Assembly: GCF_014048465.1 (NCBI RefSeq)
Contig: NZ_PDLY01000002.1
Location: 248,001-312,000 of the forward strand
Source of the DNA: Bombella mellum
Lineage (GTDB): Bacteria > Pseudomonadota > Alphaproteobacteria > Acetobacterales > Acetobacteraceae
DNA length: 64,000 nt
Direction of reading: 5' to 3'
The notes under the pieces are model-generated. The model had not been told where the DNA came from and made no database searches. It saw only the letters and a list, made by a program, of their open reading frames with translations. The position numbers and the translations under genes are program-made. Shown piece after piece: positions 34,943-42,799 of the stretch (position 1 is its first letter; each line of letters begins with the position of its first letter).

Positions 34943-35853
34943 CAAAACTCTGCCGCTATGGACACCCCGGCTCCGAAAAGCCCGGACTGATCGACCGTTC
35001 CGGTACGCTGCGTGACCTTTCCAGACTCTGGGATGACCTGACGCCGGAACGCCTCTCTCCACAGTCCCTTGCCCAGGTGGCCGCCATTGATGAAACGACC
35101 CTGCCAGCCGTGGAAGGCTCTCCCCGGTTCGGGGTGCCCGTCAGCCATGTCTCCAAATGCGTCTGCATTGGCCTGAACTATGCCGATCATGCCGAAGAAG
35201 CCGGTCTTCCCATCCCGCAGGAACCGATCGTCTTTCTGAAAGCTCCTTCCGCCCTTTGCGGTGCCCATGACGACATCCCCATCCCGCCCCATGCTTCACA
35301 AGTGGACTGGGAAGTCGAGCTGGGCATCGTCATCGGCAGCACAGCCCGCCATGTGACGGAAGCGAAGGCTCTGGAGCATGTGGCAGGCTACTGCATCGTC
35401 AATGATGTGTCAGAACGCAGTTTCCAGATGCAGTCCTCACAATGGGACAAGGGCAAGGGCTGCGACAATTTCGGACCTGTCGGCCCCTTCCTTGTCACGG
35501 CTGATGAGATCGCTGATCCGCAGAACCTGCGCCTCTGGCTGGACGTGAACGTGAACTGGGATATCCTGAACTGATTGCGGGATCCGCAGAACCTGCGCCT
35601 CTGGCTGGACGTGAACGGAACCCGTCGTCAGGACGGCTCGACAGCCACCATGATCTTCTCCGTCCGTGAGATCATCGCCTATCTCAGCCGGTACATGACG
35701 CTCCTGCCCGGCGACATCATTACCACCGGGACACCGCCCGGCGTCGGAATGGGACACAAGCCGCCCCTGTGGTTGCAGGAAGGTGACGAAATGCGGCTTG
35801 GCATTGAGGGGCTGGGGGAACAGAAGCAGACACTGGTGCGATGGACACGCTGA
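34939..35853 (+). pseudogene. Fumarylacetoacetate hydrolase family gene interrupted by a 66-bp partial duplication
   Basis: Residues 1-212 match an FAH-family hydrolase (VSKCVCIGLNYADHAEEAGLPIPQEPIVFLKAPSAL; DWEVELGIVIG; NDVSERSFQ). At 35572 the frame meets TGA. A 37-bp stretch (35515-35551) is repeated exactly at 35581-35617, separated by 29 foreign bases. Removing 66 bp restores a continuous frame that continues into the expected C-terminus (SVREIIAYLSRYMTLLPGDIITTGTPPGVG) ending at 35853. The truncated product would lack the conserved C-terminal catalytic lid, so the gene is probably inactive in this strain. Confidence 0.85.
35515..35617 (+). repeat. 37-bp direct repeat with 29-bp insert inside the FAH gene
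   Basis: Copies at 35515-35551 and 35581-35617 are identical; period 66 bp. The 29-bp filler (35552-35580) carries the in-frame TGA and the palindrome GGATATCC. It looks like a template-switch or slippage duplication rather than a transposon footprint. Confidence 0.9.
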
Positions 35854-36058
35854 AATGTCTGGCCTGATCCGGCCTCAGGACACGGATGCTTAGGTCAATC
35901 CGCACCCGTGTCTGTCCCGAATAAATACGGACATCCGTACACCGGACGAAAATCATCAAGAAACCTGCTCATGCCGTTAAAAGATCACTCATGTTGTTTC
36001 ATTGTAAAGGATCATGTATCGGCACAGGCAATCTTAATGATGCTCTAACATGACTTGC

Positions 36059-36084
36059 GAAAAATGGACGGACAACCATTTTTC
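36059..36084. promoter_or_regulatory. Inverted repeat upstream of flagellin
   Basis: The 330-base gap 35854-36183 has no gene. GAAAAATGG (36059-36067) and CCATTTTTC (36076-36084) are a perfect 9-bp inverted repeat ~100 bases before the flagellin ATG. It could be an operator or a terminator-like hairpin. I see no convincing sigma-28 or sigma-54 promoter. Confidence 0.45.
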
Positions 36085-36183
36085 ATTCAGGATTTAAGAA
36101 TCACGTAAAATTTTCGTGTTCTCCTCCCTCCCCGCCAGCAGAGGTTCCGTTGGTTCCGTTCAATGACACCGGGAGAAAGGACC

Positions 36184-37158
36184 ATGAGTCTTTCCATCAA
36201 CACAAACCAGTCTTCCATGGTCGCCCTGGAAACACTGAACACCACGCAGACCGATCTGGCCCATACGGAAAATGCCGTTTCCACCGGCAAGAAAGTGGCC
36301 GACTCTTCCGACAACCCTGCGGCTTTCGGCATCGCCTCACAGATTGGCGGGGACATCGCCGGGCAGAGTGCCGTCAATGACGGGCTGAGCTATGCCTCCC
36401 AGGTCATCAGTGCCACCAACACTGCGGCCAACAGCATCATCAAGATATTGCAGGACGTCCAGAATGCCGTGACGACCGTGGGCAACAACATCGGCAACGC
36501 CGCCTCTCTCGGTCAGCTCAACAAGGAGCTGACGGGCTACATGAAGAGCATCGACACCATCGCCCGCAATGCCACGGTGAAAGGCGTCAACCTTCTTTCC
36601 GGCGGCACGCTGAGCGGCACGGGAGACGGAATGGGCATCACCTCCAATAGCCTGACCTTTGTCACCAGCCTTCAGGGAGACACGCAGACCCTGAACAGCT
36701 ACGGTTACATGATCGGCCTCACGACCGGTTACGGGATCGGCCACATCATGACGGAACTGTTCGGCATGACACCCGGCAGCGCAATGCCTGGGGAAGACCC
36801 CACCGTGAACAACTTCCTGACGGCCACTCCTGACGGTGCCCGCATCAGCGACGGTTTCAATGCAGCGGCCACGGCACAGCGTCTTCCCAGAATGATCCAG
36901 ATAACGCAGAACGCCATCCAGGCGATGACCAACGTCACGTCCGACCTTGGTGCCAACCAGCAGCTCATCGAATCCATGAGTTCCTACGGCCAGAAATCGT
37001 CCGATTCTCTCACGGCGGCATCCGGTGCGCTGACGGATGCCGACATGTCCGCCGAATCCGCCCGCCTGACCTCCCTTCAGACCAAGCAGTCCCTTGGCAT
37101 CAAGTCCCTGTCCATCGCCAACGGGCAGTCCCAGAACATCCTGTCCCTCTTCCAGTAA
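36184..37158 (+). CDS. Flagellin
   Basis: A 324-residue flagellin, the filament subunit. The N-terminal D0/D1 helix (MSLSINTNQSSMVALETL... TGKKVADSSDNPAAFGIASQI) and C-terminal D0 (SLQTKQSLGIKSLSIANGQSQNILSLFQ) are conserved; the middle is short and variable. ATG 36184 has GGGAGAAAGG before it, better than ATG 36163. No other flagellar gene is present within the window, so the gene is isolated here. Confidence 0.93.
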   Translation: MSLSINTNQSSMVALETLNTTQTDLAHTENAVSTGKKVADSSDNPAAFGIASQIGGDIAGQSAVNDGLSYASQVISATNTAANSIIKILQDVQNAVTTVGNNIGNAASLGQLNKELTGYMKSIDTIARNATVKGVNLLSGGTLSGTGDGMGITSNSLTFVTSLQGDTQTLNSYGYMIGLTTGYGIGHIMTELFGMTPGSAMPGEDPTVNNFLTATPDGARISDGFNAAATAQRLPRMIQITQNAIQAMTNVTSDLGANQQLIESMSSYGQKSSDSLTAASGALTDADMSAESARLTSLQTKQSLGIKSLSIANGQSQNILSLFQ

Positions 37159-37169
37159 GGGCGGTGTGC

Positions 37170-38690
37170 TCAGGCACCGGTCACCGGTACCGGCTGCCCG
37201 GTGCCGTCTTCCACCGGTTCCACGATAAGGCCGAGACGTTCCGTTTCAAAATCCATGTGCTGGGCCTCCAGCCGGGGCAGGTCCTTGCTGACCTTGGCTG
37301 AAAGCTGCCTGAAGCGGTCCACCCGGCCATACAGACCCTGCTGCCCGGCCAGTGCCCTGACGGCACCGTTATAATGGTTGCTTGCCGTGTTCAGGCTTCC
37401 GCCCAGCTTATTCAGCCTTTCGGCCACAAGACAGACCGAATTGTAGATGTCCCCCGCCCTCTCGCTGATCTCACGGGCTTCCCGGTTGCTCCGCTCGATC
37501 ATCCACAAATTGGCGACCGTCCGCAGGATGGGAATGAGTGTCGTATGGGACACCAGCACGATACCTTTCCGGTACCCGTAGTCAAACAGGTCCCGGTCCA
37601 CCTTCAGGGCACTGATGTAGGCCGGCTCGATCGGCATGAACATGAGGACAAAACCGGGACTGCGCATTCCGATCAGGTTCGTGTAGTCCTTGGAGGCCAG
37701 ATCATCCATGTGCCGGCGGACGGATTTCACATGCTCCCTGAGAGCGGCCTCGTGCTCCGTCTGGCTCTCCGCCCCCACGGCCCGGTCATAGGCATTCAGT
37801 GACACCTTGCTGTCGATGATGATGTGTTTGCCCTCTGGCAGCCGGATCAGATAATCCGTCTGCTTCTGCCGCCCCTCCGCATCCCGGAAGGAACTCTGGA
37901 CCTCATAATGGGCTTCTTCCACAAGACCGCTCATCTCCAAGGTCCGGCGAAGCTGCGCCTCCCCCCAGGCACCACGCTGCTGGGAATCCCCCTTCAGGGC
38001 TGACGTCAGGTTGGTGGCCTCCTGACTCATCTTCAGGCCGATCTCCAGAACCTTCCTGATCTCGGCATTGAGGGTACTGTTCCCCTGGAGGGACGCATCA
38101 TGCACCTCATTGACCCGCTTCTGGAAACCTTCGATCTGCTCCCGGAACGGCTTCAGCATGGACGACAGACTGACCTGACTGGCATCGGCGAAGCTCCTAC
38201 CTTTTTCCTCGAATATCCTGTTGGCCAGATTTTCGAACTCTTTCCCCAGTGACTGCCTGGTTTCGCCAAGCTGCTGCATCTGCTCCCGGAAATGTTCCTC
38301 TTTCCGCTCCAGCGTCGTCCTGATTTCCACATGCTCTTTTTCCAGCATGCCATATTTCTGCAGGAGGGCCTCATACTGTCCGCCCCGTTCCGTCAGGGCC
38401 GCATCCAGCCGCTGGACCGTCTCATGGGCATTGCGCAGCTGCGTGCGGGCCGTATTGTCCGAAAGCTCCACGTCATGAAGCCTGCTCCTGAGCTGGGCAA
38501 GCTCCTCCCCATCCCTGACATTCTGGTCACTGGCCTGCTGGAAGGCCACCTCCATCTGCCGGACCTGCATGGCAAGATCGGACATCTGCCACCCGGCCCG
38601 CCTCATGGCCAGCAGATACCCCAGCCCGGCGGCCAGAAACGCCACAATGACAATGATGACGGTGCCGACCATCAGTTCGGACATCTGCAT
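37170..38690 (-). CDS. rmuC: DNA recombination protein RmuC
   Basis: A ~506-residue RmuC homologue: an N-terminal membrane anchor (VGTVIIVIVAFLAAGLGYLLAM), a ~150-residue coiled coil, and the nuclease-like RmuC domain (QRGAWGEAQLRRTLEMSGL; DYLIRLPEGKHIIIDSKVSLNAYDRA; RSPGFVLMFMPIEPAYISAL). RmuC limits inversions at short repeats; the exact activity is not settled. ATG 38690 lies 8 bases after GGGAG; the longer frame begins with TTG at 38705. Confidence 0.92.
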   Translation of the reverse strand: MQMSELMVGTVIIVIVAFLAAGLGYLLAMRRAGWQMSDLAMQVRQMEVAFQQASDQNVRDGEELAQLRSRLHDVELSDNTARTQLRNAHETVQRLDAALTERGGQYEALLQKYGMLEKEHVEIRTTLERKEEHFREQMQQLGETRQSLGKEFENLANRIFEEKGRSFADASQVSLSSMLKPFREQIEGFQKRVNEVHDASLQGNSTLNAEIRKVLEIGLKMSQEATNLTSALKGDSQQRGAWGEAQLRRTLEMSGLVEEAHYEVQSSFRDAEGRQKQTDYLIRLPEGKHIIIDSKVSLNAYDRAVGAESQTEHEAALREHVKSVRRHMDDLASKDYTNLIGMRSPGFVLMFMPIEPAYISALKVDRDLFDYGYRKGIVLVSHTTLIPILRTVANLWMIERSNREAREISERAGDIYNSVCLVAERLNKLGGSLNTASNHYNGAVRALAGQQGLYGRVDRFRQLSAKVSKDLPRLEAQHMDFETERLGLIVEPVEDGTGQPVPVTGA

Positions 38691-38866
38691 GTTGTTCTCT
38701 CCCAAAAGCCCCGGCGTACGGCAACGGCTTCACCCCCGTGAACCGGCATGAAGGAGGCAGCCCATAGTGCATGGAAGACGAACATAACCGGCCATCAGGC
38801 AGCAGACCAGCTTTCGGGCCAACACGCCTGGCAATGGAAGACTGCATGGGACGGGAACGGTCATCA

Positions 38867-38884
38867 TGGCGGAGAGAGAGGGAT
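38867..38884 (+). repeat. Left attachment-site copy of the island
   Basis: TGGCGGAGAGAGAGGGAT, identical to 46823-46840 at the tRNA-Ser 3' end. It lies ~180 bases upstream of rmuC, with no tRNA around it, so it is a displaced att core. Confidence 0.75.
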
Positions 38885-39631
38885 CTTTATTTGAAGTTCC
38901 TCCCAACCGCAGAAGTCCAATATCTATGGAAACGCACCAATTCAGGTTCGTCCCTGTGCAACGCAAGCGTGCAATACCGTTCCTAAGCGGTTTAATGGCT
39001 ATTGTCCAGAAAATCCTCCTGCCTATACCCGCACAAGCACGTTTTCGACCTTCCTCATGGCTTGCGCTTTCATCCGCTACAGCCCCGCCATTTGTCGGGT
39101 GTCTTCTGTCGATCAAAACAGCTCCTCACATGCCCCTCCCTCAAGGGCTCCTGTCAGGTCTCTCCACAGACGATCAAAGCCGCTTGGGATCGGTTGCAGG
39201 AACAGAAAGATATGAGAAACCGGGAGCAGAACAGGATCGCAAGGGTGGCTGCTGACAGGCCATTCAATGCCGACCCTGAATAGGGAACGACTGAGAGCGC
39301 ATCCGGCATGGATGCGCCTCCAACCAGTAATACTTTATTGAATGGCGGAGCGGGTCTTCCTCAGAACTCACTCCCAACCCTAGATCGACAGGGGCACAGC
39401 TTTCTGTTGCGCATTCAGTCCCGGAACCGAGTCAAAACCGATGAGTCGCTGTGATTCAAGGGCGGTACCGATTCGGCAAGCCATCGGCGTATCATTAGGC
39501 GACATTCAAGGAATAATAAATTGTCGCGACCAGATACGACAAAACCACTTCGTCTTTTCTTTCTATCATCCTTAATCACCGCTTCGGAAGATTGTAGCAG
39601 AATCTAACAGACCCCGAATACACACCCTCCA
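38885..39631. other. Island left end: no intact gene, probable coding debris
   Basis: No complete recognisable gene. Plus-strand bases ~39159-39283 read TIKAAWDRLQEQKDMRN... to a TAG stop, with protein-like composition, possibly the tail of a lost gene. On the minus strand a 41-codon frame (39505-39380, starting MSPNDTPMACRIG) also looks protein-like but matches nothing I know. AT content rises sharply from about 39500. Confidence 0.5.
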
Positions 39632-40699
39632 TCAATGATGGAAGAGTTTCAACAACTCCAACACCCCATCGCCACAGGTTACAAACAGCGTGATGATTAG
39701 CAAAATCATCAAAACCATTTTATGAGAACGTGCATTGCGATGTACGTCCACAAGTTCATTTTTTAATGTTAAAAGTTCCTTCTCGGTGTTACTCCCCGAT
39801 TCTTTGAGCATGGACAAGATCAATTTTTCATCATCTCTGATAGGGAGAAAGGAGTTTTGTAAATTTTCCAGTGATAGCATCATAGAATTTTCTTGCTTAG
39901 CCAAGCTTTCTTGAAGCATTTTAATACAATTCTCTGAATCTATCTTAATCTTCTCTTGTATCGCGATTGTTCGACGGTTTGTTTCCTCGACCCGATCAAT
40001 ATGACGATTTATGAGATCCTTAAGATTAACTTGACAGTCATCAACTACCTCCTTAAAGTGCTGCGTAGCGATTGCTGGTATTTTATCAATTTCACATCCT
40101 ACTTGTGAAGCAGCGTCTTTAACACTTTGCGAGTGCTGGTCAAATGACGTTAAAAGCTCCGCATGTTTTTTCTGTCCTTGCTCTGCCAGCCTACAGAAAT
40201 CTCCCTGCAAAGACGCAAAAAGAGCCTGTATTTTAGTTTCCATAGCCTCATGAACATGGGGAAGGCGATCCATCTGCTCCGAAAGCTGTACTGTTTTTTC
40301 AGCAACAAGGGCATCAACGTCTTCCTTTAACTCACAAGTAATTTTCCTTATGTGCTCAGGGTTTTTTTGTACATTTTCATTAAATTTTTCCAAATATTCC
40401 GATAAAATAGCTATCTTCTCTTCAAAGAGATTATCAGATTCTTCTTTTAATCCGTCGATACCATCTTCAATATCTTTTTTTATTTTTTTTACAATGTCCT
40501 CCACATTGTCAGGCAAAGCATTTAACCGATCACTAAATTTTGTAGTAATTTCCTGTACATTTTTAAAACCTCTCTCCAAGCTTTCTTGTGCCTCTTTGTA
40601 ATCCCCGATGGGAGAACGCAATACTTTCTCGAGAAGAGACTCAATCTCTTTCTCTTTCTTTTCAATATCGTTTGTCGCAAAGTTCTTTTTAGACTGCAC
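39632..40699 (-). CDS. Coiled-coil protein with C-terminal membrane anchor (third gene of the GTPase operon)
   Basis: A 355-residue protein of unknown family. It starts with GTG 40699, eight bases after GGAGG. Most of the chain is charged helix with coiled-coil character (for example DIEKKEKEIESLLEKVL; KKIKKDIEDGIDGLKEE). A single hydrophobic segment near the C-terminus (residues ~330-345, MVLMILLIITLFVTC) is followed by ~12 residues, so it is probably tail-anchored with the coil in the cytoplasm. It lies 39 bases after the second GTPase gene and is the operon's last gene. AT-rich codon use unlike the flanks. A role as membrane tether or partner of the GTPases is inferred. Confidence 0.8.
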   Translation of the reverse strand: MQSKKNFATNDIEKKEKEIESLLEKVLRSPIGDYKEAQESLERGFKNVQEITTKFSDRLNALPDNVEDIVKKIKKDIEDGIDGLKEESDNLFEEKIAILSEYLEKFNENVQKNPEHIRKITCELKEDVDALVAEKTVQLSEQMDRLPHVHEAMETKIQALFASLQGDFCRLAEQGQKKHAELLTSFDQHSQSVKDAASQVGCEIDKIPAIATQHFKEVVDDCQVNLKDLINRHIDRVEETNRRTIAIQEKIKIDSENCIKMLQESLAKQENSMMLSLENLQNSFLPIRDDEKLILSMLKESGSNTEKELLTLKNELVDVHRNARSHKMVLMILLIITLFVTCGDGVLELLKLFHH

Positions 40700-40738
40700 T
40701 ATGATTGCCTCCTTTGTTAGCAGATAATGTTGAATCCA

Positions 40739-42799
40739 TTAACGAAATAGTTTTTCTTCAATAACGTGCCGACTTTCCTTTAGAGTCTGAGCTTGGCATA
40801 ACCTATAAAATGACAGGCCGGCCTCTTTAGTTGCATAAACTGCGTCATAAGCATCACTCACCTCTTTAAGATATTCCTCCTGAAAGAAAGAACGCATATT
40901 ATCCGTTTTTTCTTTTATTTCCCGCCACTCAGCATTAACCTGCTTTTTTAGTGTAACACTCTCCTCAAGCTGTTGCTCTAATGATGCCAGTTCCAGCTCT
41001 CTTTTGGATTTTTGCATACCAAACATCTTCACATCAGTCTCTGCTTGATTCTTCTTTTTCCGAATTTTTTCCTCAAAACATTTTTGCTCTGCATCCAACG
41101 ATTGACTAATCTTCTCCTTCAATCTGGCAGCCGAGCGTTTGTAAGCTTGCATGAACATGAGACAATCTTCTTGGTAGCTTGAATCAAACCAATACGAATC
41201 CATCCAATACTCGTCTAATCTCCCCACAACCTCTTTGAAATTAAGCAAAATAAAGGAGCGAGCATCACGTAAGAGATACTCAGCTGAAGGGAGAGTATTA
41301 AAGAAATGCGAACATGCCGCAAACCGTATCTCATCATCTTCATGGCTCTTATCAAGAGACTTATCAAGTTCCTCAGACTCCTCAATACCCTCCAACCACA
41401 AATCAATGTTTTTTAAGCACGAAGTTACCCAATCATCATACAAAGATGCTGCTAAAGGCAGCAGTGCTTGCAGTTCTTTTTCCTCTGTTTTATTTTCCTC
41501 TATTGTATGTAGTGTTGTAAATTTCTTCAAATCAGGAACAGACCATTTCTGTTTCTGTAATAAATTAAACATTTCTTTTTGATTATTCTCTTCAGTCTCT
41601 TCATAATCTACCCAAAATGGAGCGATCATCTCTTCAGACAAAAACTGCAAAGCATCCAACCCTATCTCATCGCGTTTCATGCGCTTTTCCGCATCCTTCA
41701 GTTTGTTATTAAGTGTTTCGATAATTTTCTTTTCGTGATTTACTTTATTGCGGAAAGAATTTATTTTATCACTAACCACCTTGTAGCGTTCTTCATAAAA
41801 AGCCTCCGTACAGCCTTGACTGTCCAACACACTAAGGAGGTAATTAAGTGGGTCATCTGCCTGCGCGATATCGTCGTAAAGACGCTTAAACTCTCTTTTG
41901 ATCATGTCATCCAAGACTTGCGTCTCTTTCCTCAAATCAGATTCCTGCCAAGAAGCTCCAAATTCCAAAGGATAATAAAGCTCGTCCTTCTGAGCTCTCT
42001 CAGGCAATGTTCCAAAAGTACCAATCTGAGCAATCAACTCCTTTTGGTACTCTTTAATATTTCCTTGCTTCTTCTTGACTGTTTTACGCACTGTTTCCGG
42101 CGTAAAAGAATAAGTCGTAACAACACGGAAACGACCTGGGGTATTCATCCAATGTTTTATCTCCGGAACACCATCCAACCCCTTAAAAAAGAAGCCTAGA
42201 TCATCAGCCTTGGAAACAAGAAGGGTCAATGTTGCAATTGGAACAAATTTACGGCTAATTGCTCGCACATACTTCTTTTCCTCTTCGGAATCAGCCTCAA
42301 TCCCGGGAAGATCCAGAATACGGATCGTCTTCTGTTTCCCCTCCCCTTCTTCTTGTGGCTTGAAATAACTTAAGGGAATGTCAATCGTACAATAATCATC
42401 TGAAGCCTCAATGTCCCCCTTCATCATGGAACGACGTAACTGCTCTAACGCAGTGGTCATTTCCTCATCAGAAGAGGCTGTTATATGCCTCCCCTGCCAA
42501 GAAAATGACCAATTTTCATTCTTGCTCCGCCGATATTGTGTCGCCACCGCTGTGGATGATTCGCCTTTCTTCCGCTTACCGCGCAAGGTTTTCCCCACTC
42601 GTGCGTGCCCATCTTCAGAAAGCTGCAGCATTGTAAGGATAAGCGTCGTCTTCCCCACCTGCGTCGGCCCGTAAAGAACAACGAAAGCCTCCCCCGCCGG
42701 TTTGCGAAGCTGTTCCCGTACCTCCAGGGGAAGCTCAACACAGTAAGCATCATACGCTCTATGCGCCCAATCAAAGTTCAAAGAAACATCATGCGACAT
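40739..42799 (-). CDS. Dynamin-like P-loop GTPase with coiled coils (second gene)
   Basis: A 686-residue protein. G1 is GPTQVGKT (residues 44-51), G3 is DLPG (163-166, in ILDLPGIEAD), and LLVSKADD (SKAD 196-199) fits G4. After the ~300-residue G domain come long helical regions: a coiled coil ~340-400 (INSFRNKVNHEKKIIETLNNKLKDAEKR) and another ~575-650 rich in K/E/Q. No membrane segment. This layout, a GTPase head on long helical stalks, is dynamin-like, but I cannot place it in a named family. The start overlaps the upstream gene by 11 bases, so the pair is translationally coupled. Confidence 0.75.
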   Translation of the reverse strand: MSHDVSLNFDWAHRAYDAYCVELPLEVREQLRKPAGEAFVVLYGPTQVGKTTLILTMLQLSEDGHARVGKTLRGKRKKGESSTAVATQYRRSKNENWSFSWQGRHITASSDEEMTTALEQLRRSMMKGDIEASDDYCTIDIPLSYFKPQEEGEGKQKTIRILDLPGIEADSEEEKKYVRAISRKFVPIATLTLLVSKADDLGFFFKGLDGVPEIKHWMNTPGRFRVVTTYSFTPETVRKTVKKKQGNIKEYQKELIAQIGTFGTLPERAQKDELYYPLEFGASWQESDLRKETQVLDDMIKREFKRLYDDIAQADDPLNYLLSVLDSQGCTEAFYEERYKVVSDKINSFRNKVNHEKKIIETLNNKLKDAEKRMKRDEIGLDALQFLSEEMIAPFWVDYEETEENNQKEMFNLLQKQKWSVPDLKKFTTLHTIEENKTEEKELQALLPLAASLYDDWVTSCLKNIDLWLEGIEESEELDKSLDKSHEDDEIRFAACSHFFNTLPSAEYLLRDARSFILLNFKEVVGRLDEYWMDSYWFDSSYQEDCLMFMQAYKRSAARLKEKISQSLDAEQKCFEEKIRKKKNQAETDVKMFGMQKSKRELELASLEQQLEESVTLKKQVNAEWREIKEKTDNMRSFFQEEYLKEVSDAYDAVYATKEAGLSFYRLCQAQTLKESRHVIEEKLFR

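Noticed and set aside
35552-35580. Possible selenocysteine or programmed readthrough at the TGA in the FAH gene
   Set aside because: The TGA lies inside a filler created by a visible 37-bp duplication, and no relevant stem-loop follows, so a mutation explains it better.
38866-39255. A 129-codon plus-strand frame starting in the attachment repeat
   Set aside because: It begins inside the displaced tRNA fragment and its translation shows no conserved segment; a different frame in the same DNA looks more protein-like near its end.
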